A DNA stretch of 64,000 nucleotides, from the NCBI RefSeq assembly GCF_030540835.1, contig NZ_JAUOEK010000063.1, positions 56,891-120,890 of the forward strand, given 5' to 3'. This DNA comes from Flavivirga aquimarina. GTDB lineage: Bacteria; Bacteroidota; Bacteroidia; Flavobacteriales; Flavobacteriaceae. The position numbers and the translations under genes are program-made. The notes under the pieces are model-generated. The model was not told the origin of the DNA, did not search any database, and worked only from the letters and a program-made list of their open reading frames with translations. Numbering within the stretch: the stretch's first letter is position 1; the number at the start of each line of letters is the position of its first letter. Positions 17,616 through 26,762 of this stretch are shown here, piece by piece.

Positions 17616-20600
17616 TTATTTTGGGTTTCCTATGTAGGTGTTAACTTCAATTTTTATATAACTATAATTAGGGTGTGATACGGGTTGTAAAACCGATTTG
17701 GTTTGATTAAAAATTCTGTTTGGAACTATTTTATCTGAAATAGCCTCATTAGGCAAACCGTTAACAAAACAATTGGTCATATCGTCACTTATAGATGTTA
17801 AACTATCGTTTTCAAGTAGCTTATATTCAAAGTATAGTTTTCTTTGCTGTCTAATACCTTCAGCAAGGTATTGATGGTCTACCCAGATTTTTTCTGCATC
17901 GGCATTATAATAGGAAACAATAAGCTGTGGTATGGTTACTTCTTGTAATCCGGAATTAAACAAAGTACCACTAACAACCCCCGAAGAGATTTTTAAATCA
18001 CTTAAAGAGGTTCTTTTGTACAAATCTGTTTTTGCGATATTACCAGCAATTTGTAAGTTGAATTTTGTGGGTTGTTCTTCAAATTCTACCGGGGTAAACT
18101 CATCGGGATTAAAGGTTTTTGGAATAGAATCTTTGGTTTTAGACCATGCGATGCCTTCAAAATTAATTCTAAAAGCAGTGACTTCCTTAGGCACTATTTT
18201 ATGTTTTACCTGATGCTTGGCATTATAGGTCGCTAACTCCTTATTATCATCATTGTAAAGCGTTCCTTTAAGTACAACATCGGCAGGAATATTGTCTATA
18301 TTTTGAATATCTCCAATAATGGAATAACTATTTCCATGTTTCACCAACTTTGCCGAAAGTATTTCTAAAACAGGTTGTTTCAATACATCTTCGTGGTGAG
18401 TCTGTTCTGTGGTAATACGTCGGCGTCCCTGATTAAAATATTCTGTAACATTACCCGAATATAATTGGTCTGGAGGTAAATCTGTGGTTACATCATCGGG
18501 TAATAAATACCACTTTCCTTTTTTCTTTACAAGAGATTTATAAGCGTATGTACTCATTCTTTCCAAAGGCGTAATCCATTCCATTTCCACTTTCATATTG
18601 GCTAGACTATCTGTCTCCTTTATCATGGTAGTTTTAATGCCATCCATTTTGGCGTAAGAACTCAACAGACCATCGGTAACCGAAACCTGTAACATGTATT
18701 GAGCGATGCTTATATCGCTATCCGGATCAATTAAACTATGGGCTTGTTCGAATCTTTTAAAATCCAGCGCATCGTAATAGGCCAAAACGGCATTTTCGGG
18801 TGAATGATGCGATTCGTTTTTCATATAGAAAAGGTAAATTCCATAAAAAATGCAGATGGCTATAAAAAAAGACCAAACGTGTGTAAACGTTAAAAGCCAT
18901 TTAGGGAATTTGGTATAATTATTTGTGAAATTCATGTATGCTGGCACAACCTTTTCCCTTGTTTTTAAAAGCCTAACCCATAACATTTGAATGTTAAGTA
19001 TAAAGGCAAAAAGAACGGTTGTTAATGGCATCATGCCCCAAAGTATTTTTAACCAAAGGGGGACATCTTCTTTGGGTAAAATAGATGGAGCAGGGGGGAC
19101 ATTGAGTTTTTCCCAAACCATAATACCATTTTCTAATTGTTGTAAACGTTGCCAACCACAGAAATATAAAATGGGGTCGTAAAATTTATCGTTAGAAAAG
19201 ATATACTTTAAATGATATTTTTCGGGGGTAGTTAAAAATTGTTGTAGCGATCCGATACCTTCCAGACCCCTGAATTTTGAGTTTTCTAAACGTTCTATAG
19301 GACGTGTGGTTAGCTCTGGAAGCCGTCTGGCAGAATGGTAGTTACCATCTACAGACATGGCTTTGGTTTGGGCCGACAGCCAGGCCATCTGGTCACCAAA
19401 ACCTAAGGTCATGTACCGCCAGTGGTCGTGCTGGTCCTGATTGAGAAAGTTAACAATAGGAAGCATCTTAATCTTTTGCGGTTGTGAAGGCCTAAAATAC
19501 CCCAGACTCATTGTAAAAATGGTCATAAATAAAAGTAAACCGGCTAGAACACCTCCAATAATTCTATGATATACAGACCCGAGCCAGTTTTGAATAAGGT
19601 CTTTTAAATCACCTTCTACAAAACGATATGCAAACTCGCCAAACATAGGCAAAGACATAATAGATGCCCAAAGAGTAAATCGGTCTAATGTTAAAATATT
19701 AAAAGCCGTTTCACCCAAAACCTTTAAGGGTATAGGAGTAGTACCTCCAGTTCCTAAAACAGTACATACGGTGATAGACAAACCAAAAAAACAATAACGT
19801 TTACTATAATACCTATAGAAAATATATGGTATAAGAATAAGCATAATACCCCAGGGAATTAAAAAAAATACCAATCCGGAAGAGGTAACCTCAAGAAAGT
19901 TATCTCTGGAACCGTGAGGGATTGGAACTTGCGTAATGGGGTTTTTCTTTGAGTTAATCCAATAGGGGAGAATACACCCTACAATGATGACTAATGAAGA
20001 GAACCCAAAAACAACAATACGTTTAAAGAGTTTGAAAAAAGTTCTTATAAAAACCTTAATAGTAACATCTTTAGTCGAGCCCACCTGTTCGGTTGCAGTG
20101 TCCATAATCACCGTACCAATTAAAGGAAATATAAAGAATACCATTCCAAAAATAGGAGTTACATGGTGTGACGTAACTGTTACCGATATTAACGATAAAC
20201 ATGTAAAGTAGTATCTGATTTTTCCGGTCTTTAACCATAAGTAAATTTCTGGAAGGGCATGCATTAGAACAGAAACTCCAACAATACTAGGTAGTTGTCC
20301 AAATAAATGTAATGTTTCAACAAATGATGAAGAAAGTACCGCTAAGATAGCGGCATAACCGGCAGCAGTTCTGTTTGAAGTCATTAATAATGAAAACCGA
20401 TAAACCCCTGTAACGAATAATAGAATAGCAATAAAAGCAACGGTAAATAGCCCGAATTTTAAACCACCTACTAGAGATAAAGCTCCAATAGCCTGATGGA
20501 CCAATGGCGGGTAACTCATAACCGTAAAACCTGTATACCATTGATAATTCCACGGCTCAAGCCAACTTGTAGCATAATGATTGGCAAAGAACAAATGGAT

Positions 20601-20705
20601 TAATGCATCATAAGTGCTTTCTATAGTAAAGAATATAGAAGTTCCATGAAATGCTAATCCTATTAGAATAGCAGCAATTAAGTACTTGTTTGACTTTTCA
20701 TGCAT
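17616..20705 (-). CDS. GT-C-like membrane protein with periplasmic NTF2-like and FxLYD-like domains
   Basis: A 1029-residue protein. About 11 hydrophobic segments fill residues 8-420, with an early loop motif DALIHLFFANHYA after the first helix (Asp and His in the style of GT-C transferases). This resembles the 6-pyruvoyl-tetrahydropterin synthase-related membrane domain. Two further helices lie at about 565 and 620. Residues about 650-770 form an NTF2-like domain (ENAVLAYYDALDFKRFE to GKWYLLPDD), and about 800-1000 carry two FxLYD-like sandwiches (IIGDIQNIDNIPADVVLKG and SSGVVSGTLFNSGLQEV). It is the best candidate for the polymerase or membrane transferase of the locus. Function is inferred, not recognised. 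Confidence 0.7.
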   Translation of the reverse strand: MHEKSNKYLIAAILIGLAFHGTSIFFTIESTYDALIHLFFANHYATSWLEPWNYQWYTGFTVMSYPPLVHQAIGALSLVGGLKFGLFTVAFIAILLFVTGVYRFSLLMTSNRTAAGYAAILAVLSSSFVETLHLFGQLPSIVGVSVLMHALPEIYLWLKTGKIRYYFTCLSLISVTVTSHHVTPIFGMVFFIFPLIGTVIMDTATEQVGSTKDVTIKVFIRTFFKLFKRIVVFGFSSLVIIVGCILPYWINSKKNPITQVPIPHGSRDNFLEVTSSGLVFFLIPWGIMLILIPYIFYRYYSKRYCFFGLSITVCTVLGTGGTTPIPLKVLGETAFNILTLDRFTLWASIMSLPMFGEFAYRFVEGDLKDLIQNWLGSVYHRIIGGVLAGLLLFMTIFTMSLGYFRPSQPQKIKMLPIVNFLNQDQHDHWRYMTLGFGDQMAWLSAQTKAMSVDGNYHSARRLPELTTRPIERLENSKFRGLEGIGSLQQFLTTPEKYHLKYIFSNDKFYDPILYFCGWQRLQQLENGIMVWEKLNVPPAPSILPKEDVPLWLKILWGMMPLTTVLFAFILNIQMLWVRLLKTREKVVPAYMNFTNNYTKFPKWLLTFTHVWSFFIAICIFYGIYLFYMKNESHHSPENAVLAYYDALDFKRFEQAHSLIDPDSDISIAQYMLQVSVTDGLLSSYAKMDGIKTTMIKETDSLANMKVEMEWITPLERMSTYAYKSLVKKKGKWYLLPDDVTTDLPPDQLYSGNVTEYFNQGRRRITTEQTHHEDVLKQPVLEILSAKLVKHGNSYSIIGDIQNIDNIPADVVLKGTLYNDDNKELATYNAKHQVKHKIVPKEVTAFRINFEGIAWSKTKDSIPKTFNPDEFTPVEFEEQPTKFNLQIAGNIAKTDLYKRTSLSDLKISSGVVSGTLFNSGLQEVTIPQLIVSYYNADAEKIWVDHQYLAEGIRQQRKLYFEYKLLENDSLTSISDDMTNCFVNGLPNEAISDKIVPNRIFNQTKSVLQPVSHPNYSYIKIEVNTYIGNPK

Positions 20706-20750
20706 ATAACGTAGGTTATTTTTTATGTTTTAAATATATAACAAAGTTTT

Positions 20751-20766
20751 GTATAGACGAATAGTA
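20751..20766 (-). promoter_or_regulatory. candidate LytTR-type regulator site, copy 3
   Basis: On the minus strand this reads TACTATTCGTCTATAC, sharing ATTCGTCTAYA with copies 1 and 2. It is 46 bp upstream of the start of the GT-C-like gene and points towards it. Confidence 0.45.
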
Positions 20767-20783
20767 TTTTTAAAAAGCAATAA

Positions 20784-20800
20784 TTCATTCATCTATAGAA
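20784..20800 (+). promoter_or_regulatory. candidate LytTR-type regulator site, copy 4
   Basis: TTCATTCATCTATAGAA is a two-mismatch relative of CATTCGTCTACAG, 18 bp from copy 3 but on the other strand. It may have served the now-decayed GT2 gene downstream. Confidence 0.35.
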
Positions 20801-20881
20801 GCGCTCCTGTGACCGAGTTTCAACAAAAATTGCTGTTTATTAGAACTACTTTTATATAAGACTCTAAACAGTTTTTTTATA

Positions 20882-21244
20882 AAAACAGGAATTATTATAC
20901 CGTGCTATAACGAAGAAAAGAAGTTGAATGTGAATGCTTTTATTAAATTTATACAATGAACTCGTTTAAACTTTTTCAATTTGCTAAAAAATTGCTGTTT
21001 TCAACTCTGTTTTTGCCTTTTTTTCCTTCCGTGCTCTGCTATGCAACTCAAAAAAGCCTTCAACAGAACTAAAAACTTCTAATTTTCGCTTAAATCCAAA
21101 AAGTTTAAACAAGTTCAATCACATAGTGCAAGGAAAATAATTAGCTTAACTATAAATTTTATTATCAGAAAGATTTTAAAAATGGATTTTAAAGATACAT
21201 CGTGTGGCGCTAAAATTTTCGACATTACCTATGAATATCCCTAA
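20882..21244 (+). pseudogene. decayed GT2 glycosyltransferase gene
   Basis: Two fragments match the GT2 half of the protein at 8349-9488. Positions 20882-20959 read KTGIIIPCYNEEKKL and on to a stop. Positions 21125-21244 read SARKIIS, then IIRKILKMDFKDTSCGAKIF and a stop. The intervening catalytic part (about 110 residues in the intact paralogue) is missing and replaced by about 160 bp bounded by inverted repeats. No start codon or receiver domain remains. The 622-bp gap 20706-21327 contains only this relic and the two regulator-like motifs. Confidence 0.8.
20958..21116. mobile_element. MITE-like insert with 19-bp terminal inverted repeats
   Basis: The left end GAACTCGTTTAAACTTTTT (20958-20976) and right end AAAAAGTTTAAACAAGTTC (21098-21116) are inverted copies with one mismatch. 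The complementarity continues weakly inwards, and both flanks read AAT, a possible 3-bp target duplication. No ORF lies inside. It sits exactly where the GT2 relic is interrupted. Confidence 0.5.
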
Positions 21245-21327
21245 ACGCTACTAGACAGTTGTTTCCGATAAATTATTACTTTACATTTGAAATCTTTTTA
21301 TTCAATTTCATAGCTAATATGCAATAG

Positions 21328-21843
21328 ATGAAAACCATTTTTTTAACGCTTATATGGTTTGTTTGTTTTTTTTCCTTTTCTCAAGACTATGAGAATGGAA
21401 GTATTGATTTTGGTGTGGGTGCTGCAATTAGTGTTGGATTGCAGGAAGAAGTAGGTTTTGATATTAGACTTCAGTATCAATCTTCAACAAAAAAAAGCAC
21501 TTATATCGCTGAGTATAATCGATTTTTTGTAAAAGAATTCGAAAATACAGAAGTTTATAATGAGTTTGGTGTTACCTATAATATACGTTTGATGCATTGG
21601 GACGCATTAAGCATAACTGGGGGCGTTGGATATATTGTAAACGACTATAAAGTATTAAGTAGAGCAGAAGATACCTCTTCATTGTTTTTCTCCACAGGTA
21701 ATTTTAATCATGCGGCGGCACTTAAATTTAGAGGATTGTATCATATAAATCCGATACAGGTTTTTGTAGAGCTTAATCTAAAGAGTTTTGGAAAACGATA
21801 CGATACTGTTATTTTTGGGCTTACATATTCTCTGGGGATTTAG
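21328..21843 (+). CDS. outer-membrane beta-barrel-like protein
   Basis: A 171-residue protein with a clear signal peptide (MKTIFLTLIWFVCFFSFSQ). The remainder alternates in beta-barrel fashion (FGVGAAISVGLQ, FDIRLQYQSS, LSITGGVGYIV, FVELNLKSFG) and ends in FGLTYSLGI, typical of small eight-strand Bacteroidota barrels. It is monocistronic, downstream of the decayed GT2 gene. No specific role is recognised. Confidence 0.65.
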   Translation: MKTIFLTLIWFVCFFSFSQDYENGSIDFGVGAAISVGLQEEVGFDIRLQYQSSTKKSTYIAEYNRFFVKEFENTEVYNEFGVTYNIRLMHWDALSITGGVGYIVNDYKVLSRAEDTSSLFFSTGNFNHAAALKFRGLYHINPIQVFVELNLKSFGKRYDTVIFGLTYSLGI

Positions 21844-22018
21844 GCTTAGGTTGCTTCTAAATTGTTTTTAAAAATATTGATTATTTGAGGTTTTGAAAAA
21901 CTCATAACTAACTATTTTGTTTATTTTTGATATTATTTAAATAATAAGATTTTTACTCTTATAAATTTGATGAGTTTATTCAAAAAGAGTATTTAATTTT
22001 ACATTTTATATCATATTT

Positions 22019-24025
22019 ATGAAATTATTTATTAGCTCTATTTTTCTCTGTGTTCTTTGTTTATCATGTTCAAACGACAAAGATGAATCAGATAATGTAA
22101 TGAATATTGAAACACTCTCTAATCAGAATATAGAAACAGGAGGAGTGATATTAAAGGGAAAGATTGAAAATGTAACAGGGAGTTTTGAATATGGTTTTAT
22201 TTTGACCACACTTGAAGGAGGAACTTATAATCAAAATGGGAGAGTAGAGTTTGTAAAAGGTAGTGTTAATGGTGAATTTAGTCGTGAATTTATAACAGGA
22301 CTAGTTGAAGGACAAAAATATTATTTTAATGTAATAGCTCTTATTGATGGTGATTACTTTTATGGAAAAGAAAAATTGTTCATTTCTAATGGTAGTGCAT
22401 TACCTTTAATAAATGAAATAATACCGGAAAAAGCTTGCTTAAAAGATACAATCGTTATTAAAGGGAAGCATTTTTCGAAACATCCAAAGATTTATTTTGG
22501 AGATATTGCCGCATTTCCTTTTAAGGAATCTGATTCGTTAATAAAAATAATCGTTCCTAAGCCAGTTAATAATCAATTACCAACAGAACCTTATACAAGC
22601 ATAAGAGTTGTTAATGAAGATAACGAAGAAAGAATTTCAACAAAATTTTCATTGCATATACCTCGCATTGATTCCATAATACCTCGCCAAATAACAGATT
22701 CTGATACTCTAAGAATTTATGGTGCTCATTTTGAAACTGAAGGCATTTCGGATTTAATAACAACAAAATTTGGAGAAATAAGATATGCTGTTAATAATGT
22801 TTTAGAAGTTAAGAAGAATAAAATAGTGTTGGCTCCAATGTCAATAAGGGAAAACAATTTTGAGTTAACGTTGAAAAGTCAATTACAAGAAGTTGTTTCG
22901 AAAATAAGTGTACTTATGCCTCAAATAACAGGGGTATCAAAATCTTGTGTTGGTTTTGAGGAAGAATTTACCGTTTATGGAAATAACTTTCCCATTCAAG
23001 ATGATACGTGGGTTTCATATCGTTTAGGGACTGCCTTTGCATCTCTTTTATTTAAATCCAAAGATAGTTTGAAATTTAAAGTTACTGATCATAGCGAGTA
23101 TAGTGGTTTTAAAAATAATATGTTTGAAATAAATTTTTTAGATGAAAAAATAACCTCTAATCATAGTATTTGTATTACAGAACCTTGGATAAAAACAAGT
23201 TATACTCCAATATTTAGAAGTGTTGCTCATAAGCAAGTTACAGGTACAGATATTTTAATGTTAGCATATGGAGGTTCTGGTAATCAAGAAGGGTATAAGG
23301 TTTTTGAGTTTGATATTCAGAATAAAGACTTTGTAGCAATTAAAACTGATGATGATATGCTTCATAAATACTCGATTATTTCAAGCACATTACATAATTC
23401 TATTTTATACTCCTATCGATATTTCAACCCTGGAAGTTATTTTAGTAGTTATAATATACTTACTGATGAAGAAACATTAGAATTGGCAGAATTTCCAGGA
23501 GAAGATAGACAAACTAATGGTTTAATGGTTGGAGTTGGAGAATATATTTATTATGGACTTGGTAATGGATACCCTGAAGGGCCTATGAATGATATTTGGA
23601 GGTATTCTATAAAAGATAATTCCTGGGAAAAAGTATTAGATAATTTTCCTGGTATTGATACTAATGAAAGAGCAATTATCTACCCATTAGTTTTTGTTAT
23701 TAGTGATAAAATATATTTTGGATCTGGTCAAATTGATAATAGCATATTGGACTTTTGGGAATTTGATACAAAAAGTAATACGCTTACACAAAAATCAGAT
23801 TTGCCTAATATGAACATAAAAGGAATTAAGCCTACTATTATTGGTAGTAAAGCATATTTTCAATATGAAGACATGTATGAGTACGATTCTATCAATAATG
23901 TTTGGAGAACAATAGAAACTAATGGTGAGACATATTCTAGAACAGGTTTTTTTAATGATGGTAGTGAAATTTACATGTTGCACAATAGATATATATATAA
24001 ATTTAACTCGGATTATTTAAACTGA
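22019..24025 (+). CDS. surface lipoprotein with IPT/TIG and Kelch-like repeats
   Basis: A 668-residue protein with lipobox CLSC (FLCVLCLSCSNDKDES). Residues about 25-120 are a beta-sandwich. About 125-300 hold IPT/TIG units (LINEIIPEKACLKDTIVIKG and IDSIIPRQITDSDTLRIYG). The C-terminal 300 residues look like a Kelch propeller (NDIWRYSIKDNSWEKV, DFWEFDTKSNTL, MYEYDSINNVWRTIETNG). This architecture is common in Bacteroidota cell-surface proteins. It converges with the next gene 9 bp away. The ligand is unknown. Confidence 0.75.
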   Translation: MKLFISSIFLCVLCLSCSNDKDESDNVMNIETLSNQNIETGGVILKGKIENVTGSFEYGFILTTLEGGTYNQNGRVEFVKGSVNGEFSREFITGLVEGQKYYFNVIALIDGDYFYGKEKLFISNGSALPLINEIIPEKACLKDTIVIKGKHFSKHPKIYFGDIAAFPFKESDSLIKIIVPKPVNNQLPTEPYTSIRVVNEDNEERISTKFSLHIPRIDSIIPRQITDSDTLRIYGAHFETEGISDLITTKFGEIRYAVNNVLEVKKNKIVLAPMSIRENNFELTLKSQLQEVVSKISVLMPQITGVSKSCVGFEEEFTVYGNNFPIQDDTWVSYRLGTAFASLLFKSKDSLKFKVTDHSEYSGFKNNMFEINFLDEKITSNHSICITEPWIKTSYTPIFRSVAHKQVTGTDILMLAYGGSGNQEGYKVFEFDIQNKDFVAIKTDDDMLHKYSIISSTLHNSILYSYRYFNPGSYFSSYNILTDEETLELAEFPGEDRQTNGLMVGVGEYIYYGLGNGYPEGPMNDIWRYSIKDNSWEKVLDNFPGIDTNERAIIYPLVFVISDKIYFGSGQIDNSILDFWEFDTKSNTLTQKSDLPNMNIKGIKPTIIGSKAYFQYEDMYEYDSINNVWRTIETNGETYSRTGFFNDGSEIYMLHNRYIYKFNSDYLN

Positions 24026-24033
24026 TTTCAATA

Positions 24034-25608
24034 TCAAAAATCATAAAAAAACAATATTGAATTATTTTCATTTGAAATAGGATTTTCATTTTTTATTAAT
24101 AATAGATAATCATTTTCTAGAAATGTAGCTATATCATAATGAACAGGAATTTCTTTAATGATACTTTGGTCTTCAGTTTTAAACAAACGCCTCCAGCCTA
24201 GAGCTAGTAATCCGTTCGGAGAAACTGTTTGTATGTTTATGTCTTCTCCATTATCATTAAACTCTCCTAATTTATTTATTTCGGTATCAATTAGAAGATG
24301 ATTCCAATATAATTTATTATGATTTAGTATAATTTCTGGTCTTTGATAGTTATTACTATTCCATTCTTTAGTCAAAGAAAAAATATCATTTTCTGTACTT
24401 ATTTTTGAAAGTGTAGAGCCAGAAGAATTACTTCCTCCATGATATAGAGTTCCATTTTCTCCTAGTTCAAAATCTCCATGTCTAAAACTTAGTGTATTAA
24501 ATGGTTGCTCTATGTCATCATCATAAGGTATATTGGTTTGATTGTGTAAATCGTAAATTCTGAATTCTGTAGAGCCACTTGTTGGTGGAGTAATATGTGT
24601 GTAAAGTCTATTAGAACCAACTTCTATTTTATGCGCTGTAGATGTCAGATTATAGGTTCTGTCTAGATCTTGACTATTTAAATTTACTTTATGTATAAGA
24701 TTAGATCGTGAGCATAAATATAAGTATTGCCCAGAAGGATCTATATCCAAATCTGTAAACCGTATATTATTTAAAATTCTTTTTTCAACGATTTTTTCAT
24801 CAGTATTTATAAAAACTAATCCATAACCAGTTTGGTTTTGTTCGTAAATACTCTCCACATTTACTATTCCATAAGCATAATTCTTTACAGGATCTTTAAT
24901 GACTTTATAAAGAGGGTAATCTAATTTAATAAAATTTCCAGGTATTATAGAATCCTTATTACTACCTACGTAACTGGGAGAATTCATTTTTCTTTTAATA
25001 AACGCCCTATAGTAATGTTTGTTACCTAATATAGCCTCTGTATCAATATAAGTAGTGTCTTTTTGATCAGTGGTTGTATAAATAAGTGTACCTTTTCTAT
25101 TGTCTAAATCGTATTTGCTATATGAGCGATATAATTCATAGGCTTCAAAATCATCATCTTTATTTTTACTCCAATGTATTTTGGAACTATTACTATTATT
25201 AGTTATTTCATAAAGCCATATTGCATTATAAACTATTGCTTCATCATATATAGCATCATTTTCTAAATTGTAAATATATAGCCTAATACGATGAATATCT
25301 TGGCTTAAACTTTTACTTGTGAATTTAGTAATTCCATCTGAATCAATTCCACTTTCAAATAAAATACCATCAATATCACTTTCCCAAACAGCCGTGAGGC
25401 TAGAATAATTATTTGGATCTTCAATTTGAACTTTTCCAACAAACTCTATAGGATTATTTGGTGGTAAGGTTTTAGAATTATAAGGAGAGTCAATTTTTAC
25501 AGATACAGTTTCTAAATCAACATTTACACCTTCATCTTTATCACAAGACGATATAAATAATAAAACAAATAATAGAAGTTGTAAAGAGTTTTTTAATGTA
25601 GGTACCAT
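24034..25608 (-). CDS. lipoprotein with FN3-like and beta-propeller domains
   Basis: A 524-residue protein with lipobox region LLFISSCDKDEG. An Ig-like first domain (about 35-135) is followed by an FN3-like domain (IHWSKNKDDDFEAYELYRSYS to KHYYRAFIKRK). Then come repeated strands with DIDPSGQYLYLCSR and NGLLALGWRR, suggesting a propeller. It is acidic and surface-type like its convergent neighbour, and the two may form a surface pair. No enzymatic motif is seen. Confidence 0.65.
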   Translation of the reverse strand: MVPTLKNSLQLLLFVLLFISSCDKDEGVNVDLETVSVKIDSPYNSKTLPPNNPIEFVGKVQIEDPNNYSSLTAVWESDIDGILFESGIDSDGITKFTSKSLSQDIHRIRLYIYNLENDAIYDEAIVYNAIWLYEITNNSNSSKIHWSKNKDDDFEAYELYRSYSKYDLDNRKGTLIYTTTDQKDTTYIDTEAILGNKHYYRAFIKRKMNSPSYVGSNKDSIIPGNFIKLDYPLYKVIKDPVKNYAYGIVNVESIYEQNQTGYGLVFINTDEKIVEKRILNNIRFTDLDIDPSGQYLYLCSRSNLIHKVNLNSQDLDRTYNLTSTAHKIEVGSNRLYTHITPPTSGSTEFRIYDLHNQTNIPYDDDIEQPFNTLSFRHGDFELGENGTLYHGGSNSSGSTLSKISTENDIFSLTKEWNSNNYQRPEIILNHNKLYWNHLLIDTEINKLGEFNDNGEDINIQTVSPNGLLALGWRRLFKTEDQSIIKEIPVHYDIATFLENDYLLLIKNENPISNENNSILFFYDF

Positions 25609-25681
25609 CTCATGTGAATTTTAATAATTTGCAAGATAAATAAATTGGTGTTTTAAATATATAACTATTTATAAAAAGGAA

Positions 25682-26695
25682 TTACCCTCCAATCGTAATC
25701 ATACTTCTGTTATTAGTATGCAACTTAGGTTCCTGTAGTTTTTTTAATGTATCCATACCACCCCGAACTTTAAGCTTTGCTTGCACTGCTTTTTGAATAA
25801 TAGGCTCTATAGGTTTTCCTGAACGAAGCGTAGTCAATAAATCAGATTCAGAAGATGAAAATAAACAGTTTTTCAATTGTCCGTTGGCTGTTAATCTAAG
25901 TCTGTTACAAGAATCGCAAAATGGATTCGTTACAGAACTAATAATAGCGAAACTACCTTCATAACCTTTTATTTTATAGTTTTTAGAAGTATCGTTTGGA
26001 GCATCTTGCAGGCGAATAATATTTCCCTCTTCAAAAGCATCGTTCACATAATTCATCACTTGGGCGTAAGAAACCATTTTACTCATATCCCATTTATTCC
26101 CATCAAAAGGCATGAACTCAATAAAGCGAACGGAAATTGGTAAATCTTTGGTGAAATTTATAAAATCTATAATTTCATCATCATTAAAATTTTTCATTAA
26201 AACGGCATTCACTTTTACTGTAAAGCCTTCTTTAACGAGTAGTAAAATATTGTTATAAACTTTTTTAAATTCATGTCTTCTGGTAATGTGCTTAAACTTA
26301 GCTTCATCTAAGGAATCTAAACTCACATTAATTTTATTGACACCATTAGCTTTTAAAACGGGAATGAATTTATCGATAATAACAGCATTAGAGGTAATGG
26401 ATAACTCTACTGGCAACGAAGCTAGTTTTTCTAAAATAACAGGAATATCTTTCCTAATTAGAGGTTCTCCACCAGTTAATCTGATTTTAGTAACCCCGTG
26501 GTCTGCAAAAGTTTTGGCTATATCATAAATTTCTTCGTAAGTCATTAAATGACTTTTGGGAGAGAGTTGTACACCTTCTTCTGGCATACAGTAGGTACAG
26601 CGTAAATTACATCGTTCTGTTAACGAAATACGTAAATACGCATGGTCTCTACCATGTAAATCTTGCAATATATTTTTATTCTGACTTCTATTCAT
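25682..26695 (-). CDS. moaA: GTP 3',8-cyclase
   Basis: A 337-residue radical-SAM enzyme. The SAM cluster motif is CNLRCTYC, with the GGEPL motif after it. The C-terminal substrate-side cluster CDSCNRLRLTANGQLKNCLF and terminal GG are all present. It makes the first intermediate of molybdopterin synthesis from GTP with MoaC. The C-terminal segment LRSGKPIEPIIQKAVQAK is normal for the family. It is last in the minus-strand Moco gene series, 67 bp after the moaC-mog fusion gene. Confidence 0.97.
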   Translation of the reverse strand: MNRSQNKNILQDLHGRDHAYLRISLTERCNLRCTYCMPEEGVQLSPKSHLMTYEEIYDIAKTFADHGVTKIRLTGGEPLIRKDIPVILEKLASLPVELSITSNAVIIDKFIPVLKANGVNKINVSLDSLDEAKFKHITRRHEFKKVYNNILLLVKEGFTVKVNAVLMKNFNDDEIIDFINFTKDLPISVRFIEFMPFDGNKWDMSKMVSYAQVMNYVNDAFEEGNIIRLQDAPNDTSKNYKIKGYEGSFAIISSVTNPFCDSCNRLRLTANGQLKNCLFSSSESDLLTTLRSGKPIEPIIQKAVQAKLKVRGGMDTLKKLQEPKLHTNNRSMITIGG

Positions 26696-26733
26696 TTTAT
26701 ATCCTAATTATACCTACCCTTTTGGGAGGTCGG

Positions 26734-26751
26734 AATTGCTATTTAGCAATT
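26734..26751. repeat. small perfect hairpin between moaC-mog and moaA
   Basis: AATTGCTA and TAGCAATT flank a TT loop. It lies in the 67-bp gap inside the Moco gene series and could be an mRNA processing or attenuation hairpin. It has no T-run. Confidence 0.5.
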
Positions 26752-26762
26752 TCGGGTGGCGC

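Noticed and set aside
18737..18765. GTTCGAATC resembling a tRNA T-loop
   Set aside because: It lies inside the GT-C-like coding sequence, and no acceptor or anticodon stem could be folded around it.
20317..20553. 78-residue minus-strand frame inside the GT-C-like gene
   Set aside because: It is in another frame of a clearly coding, motif-bearing gene.
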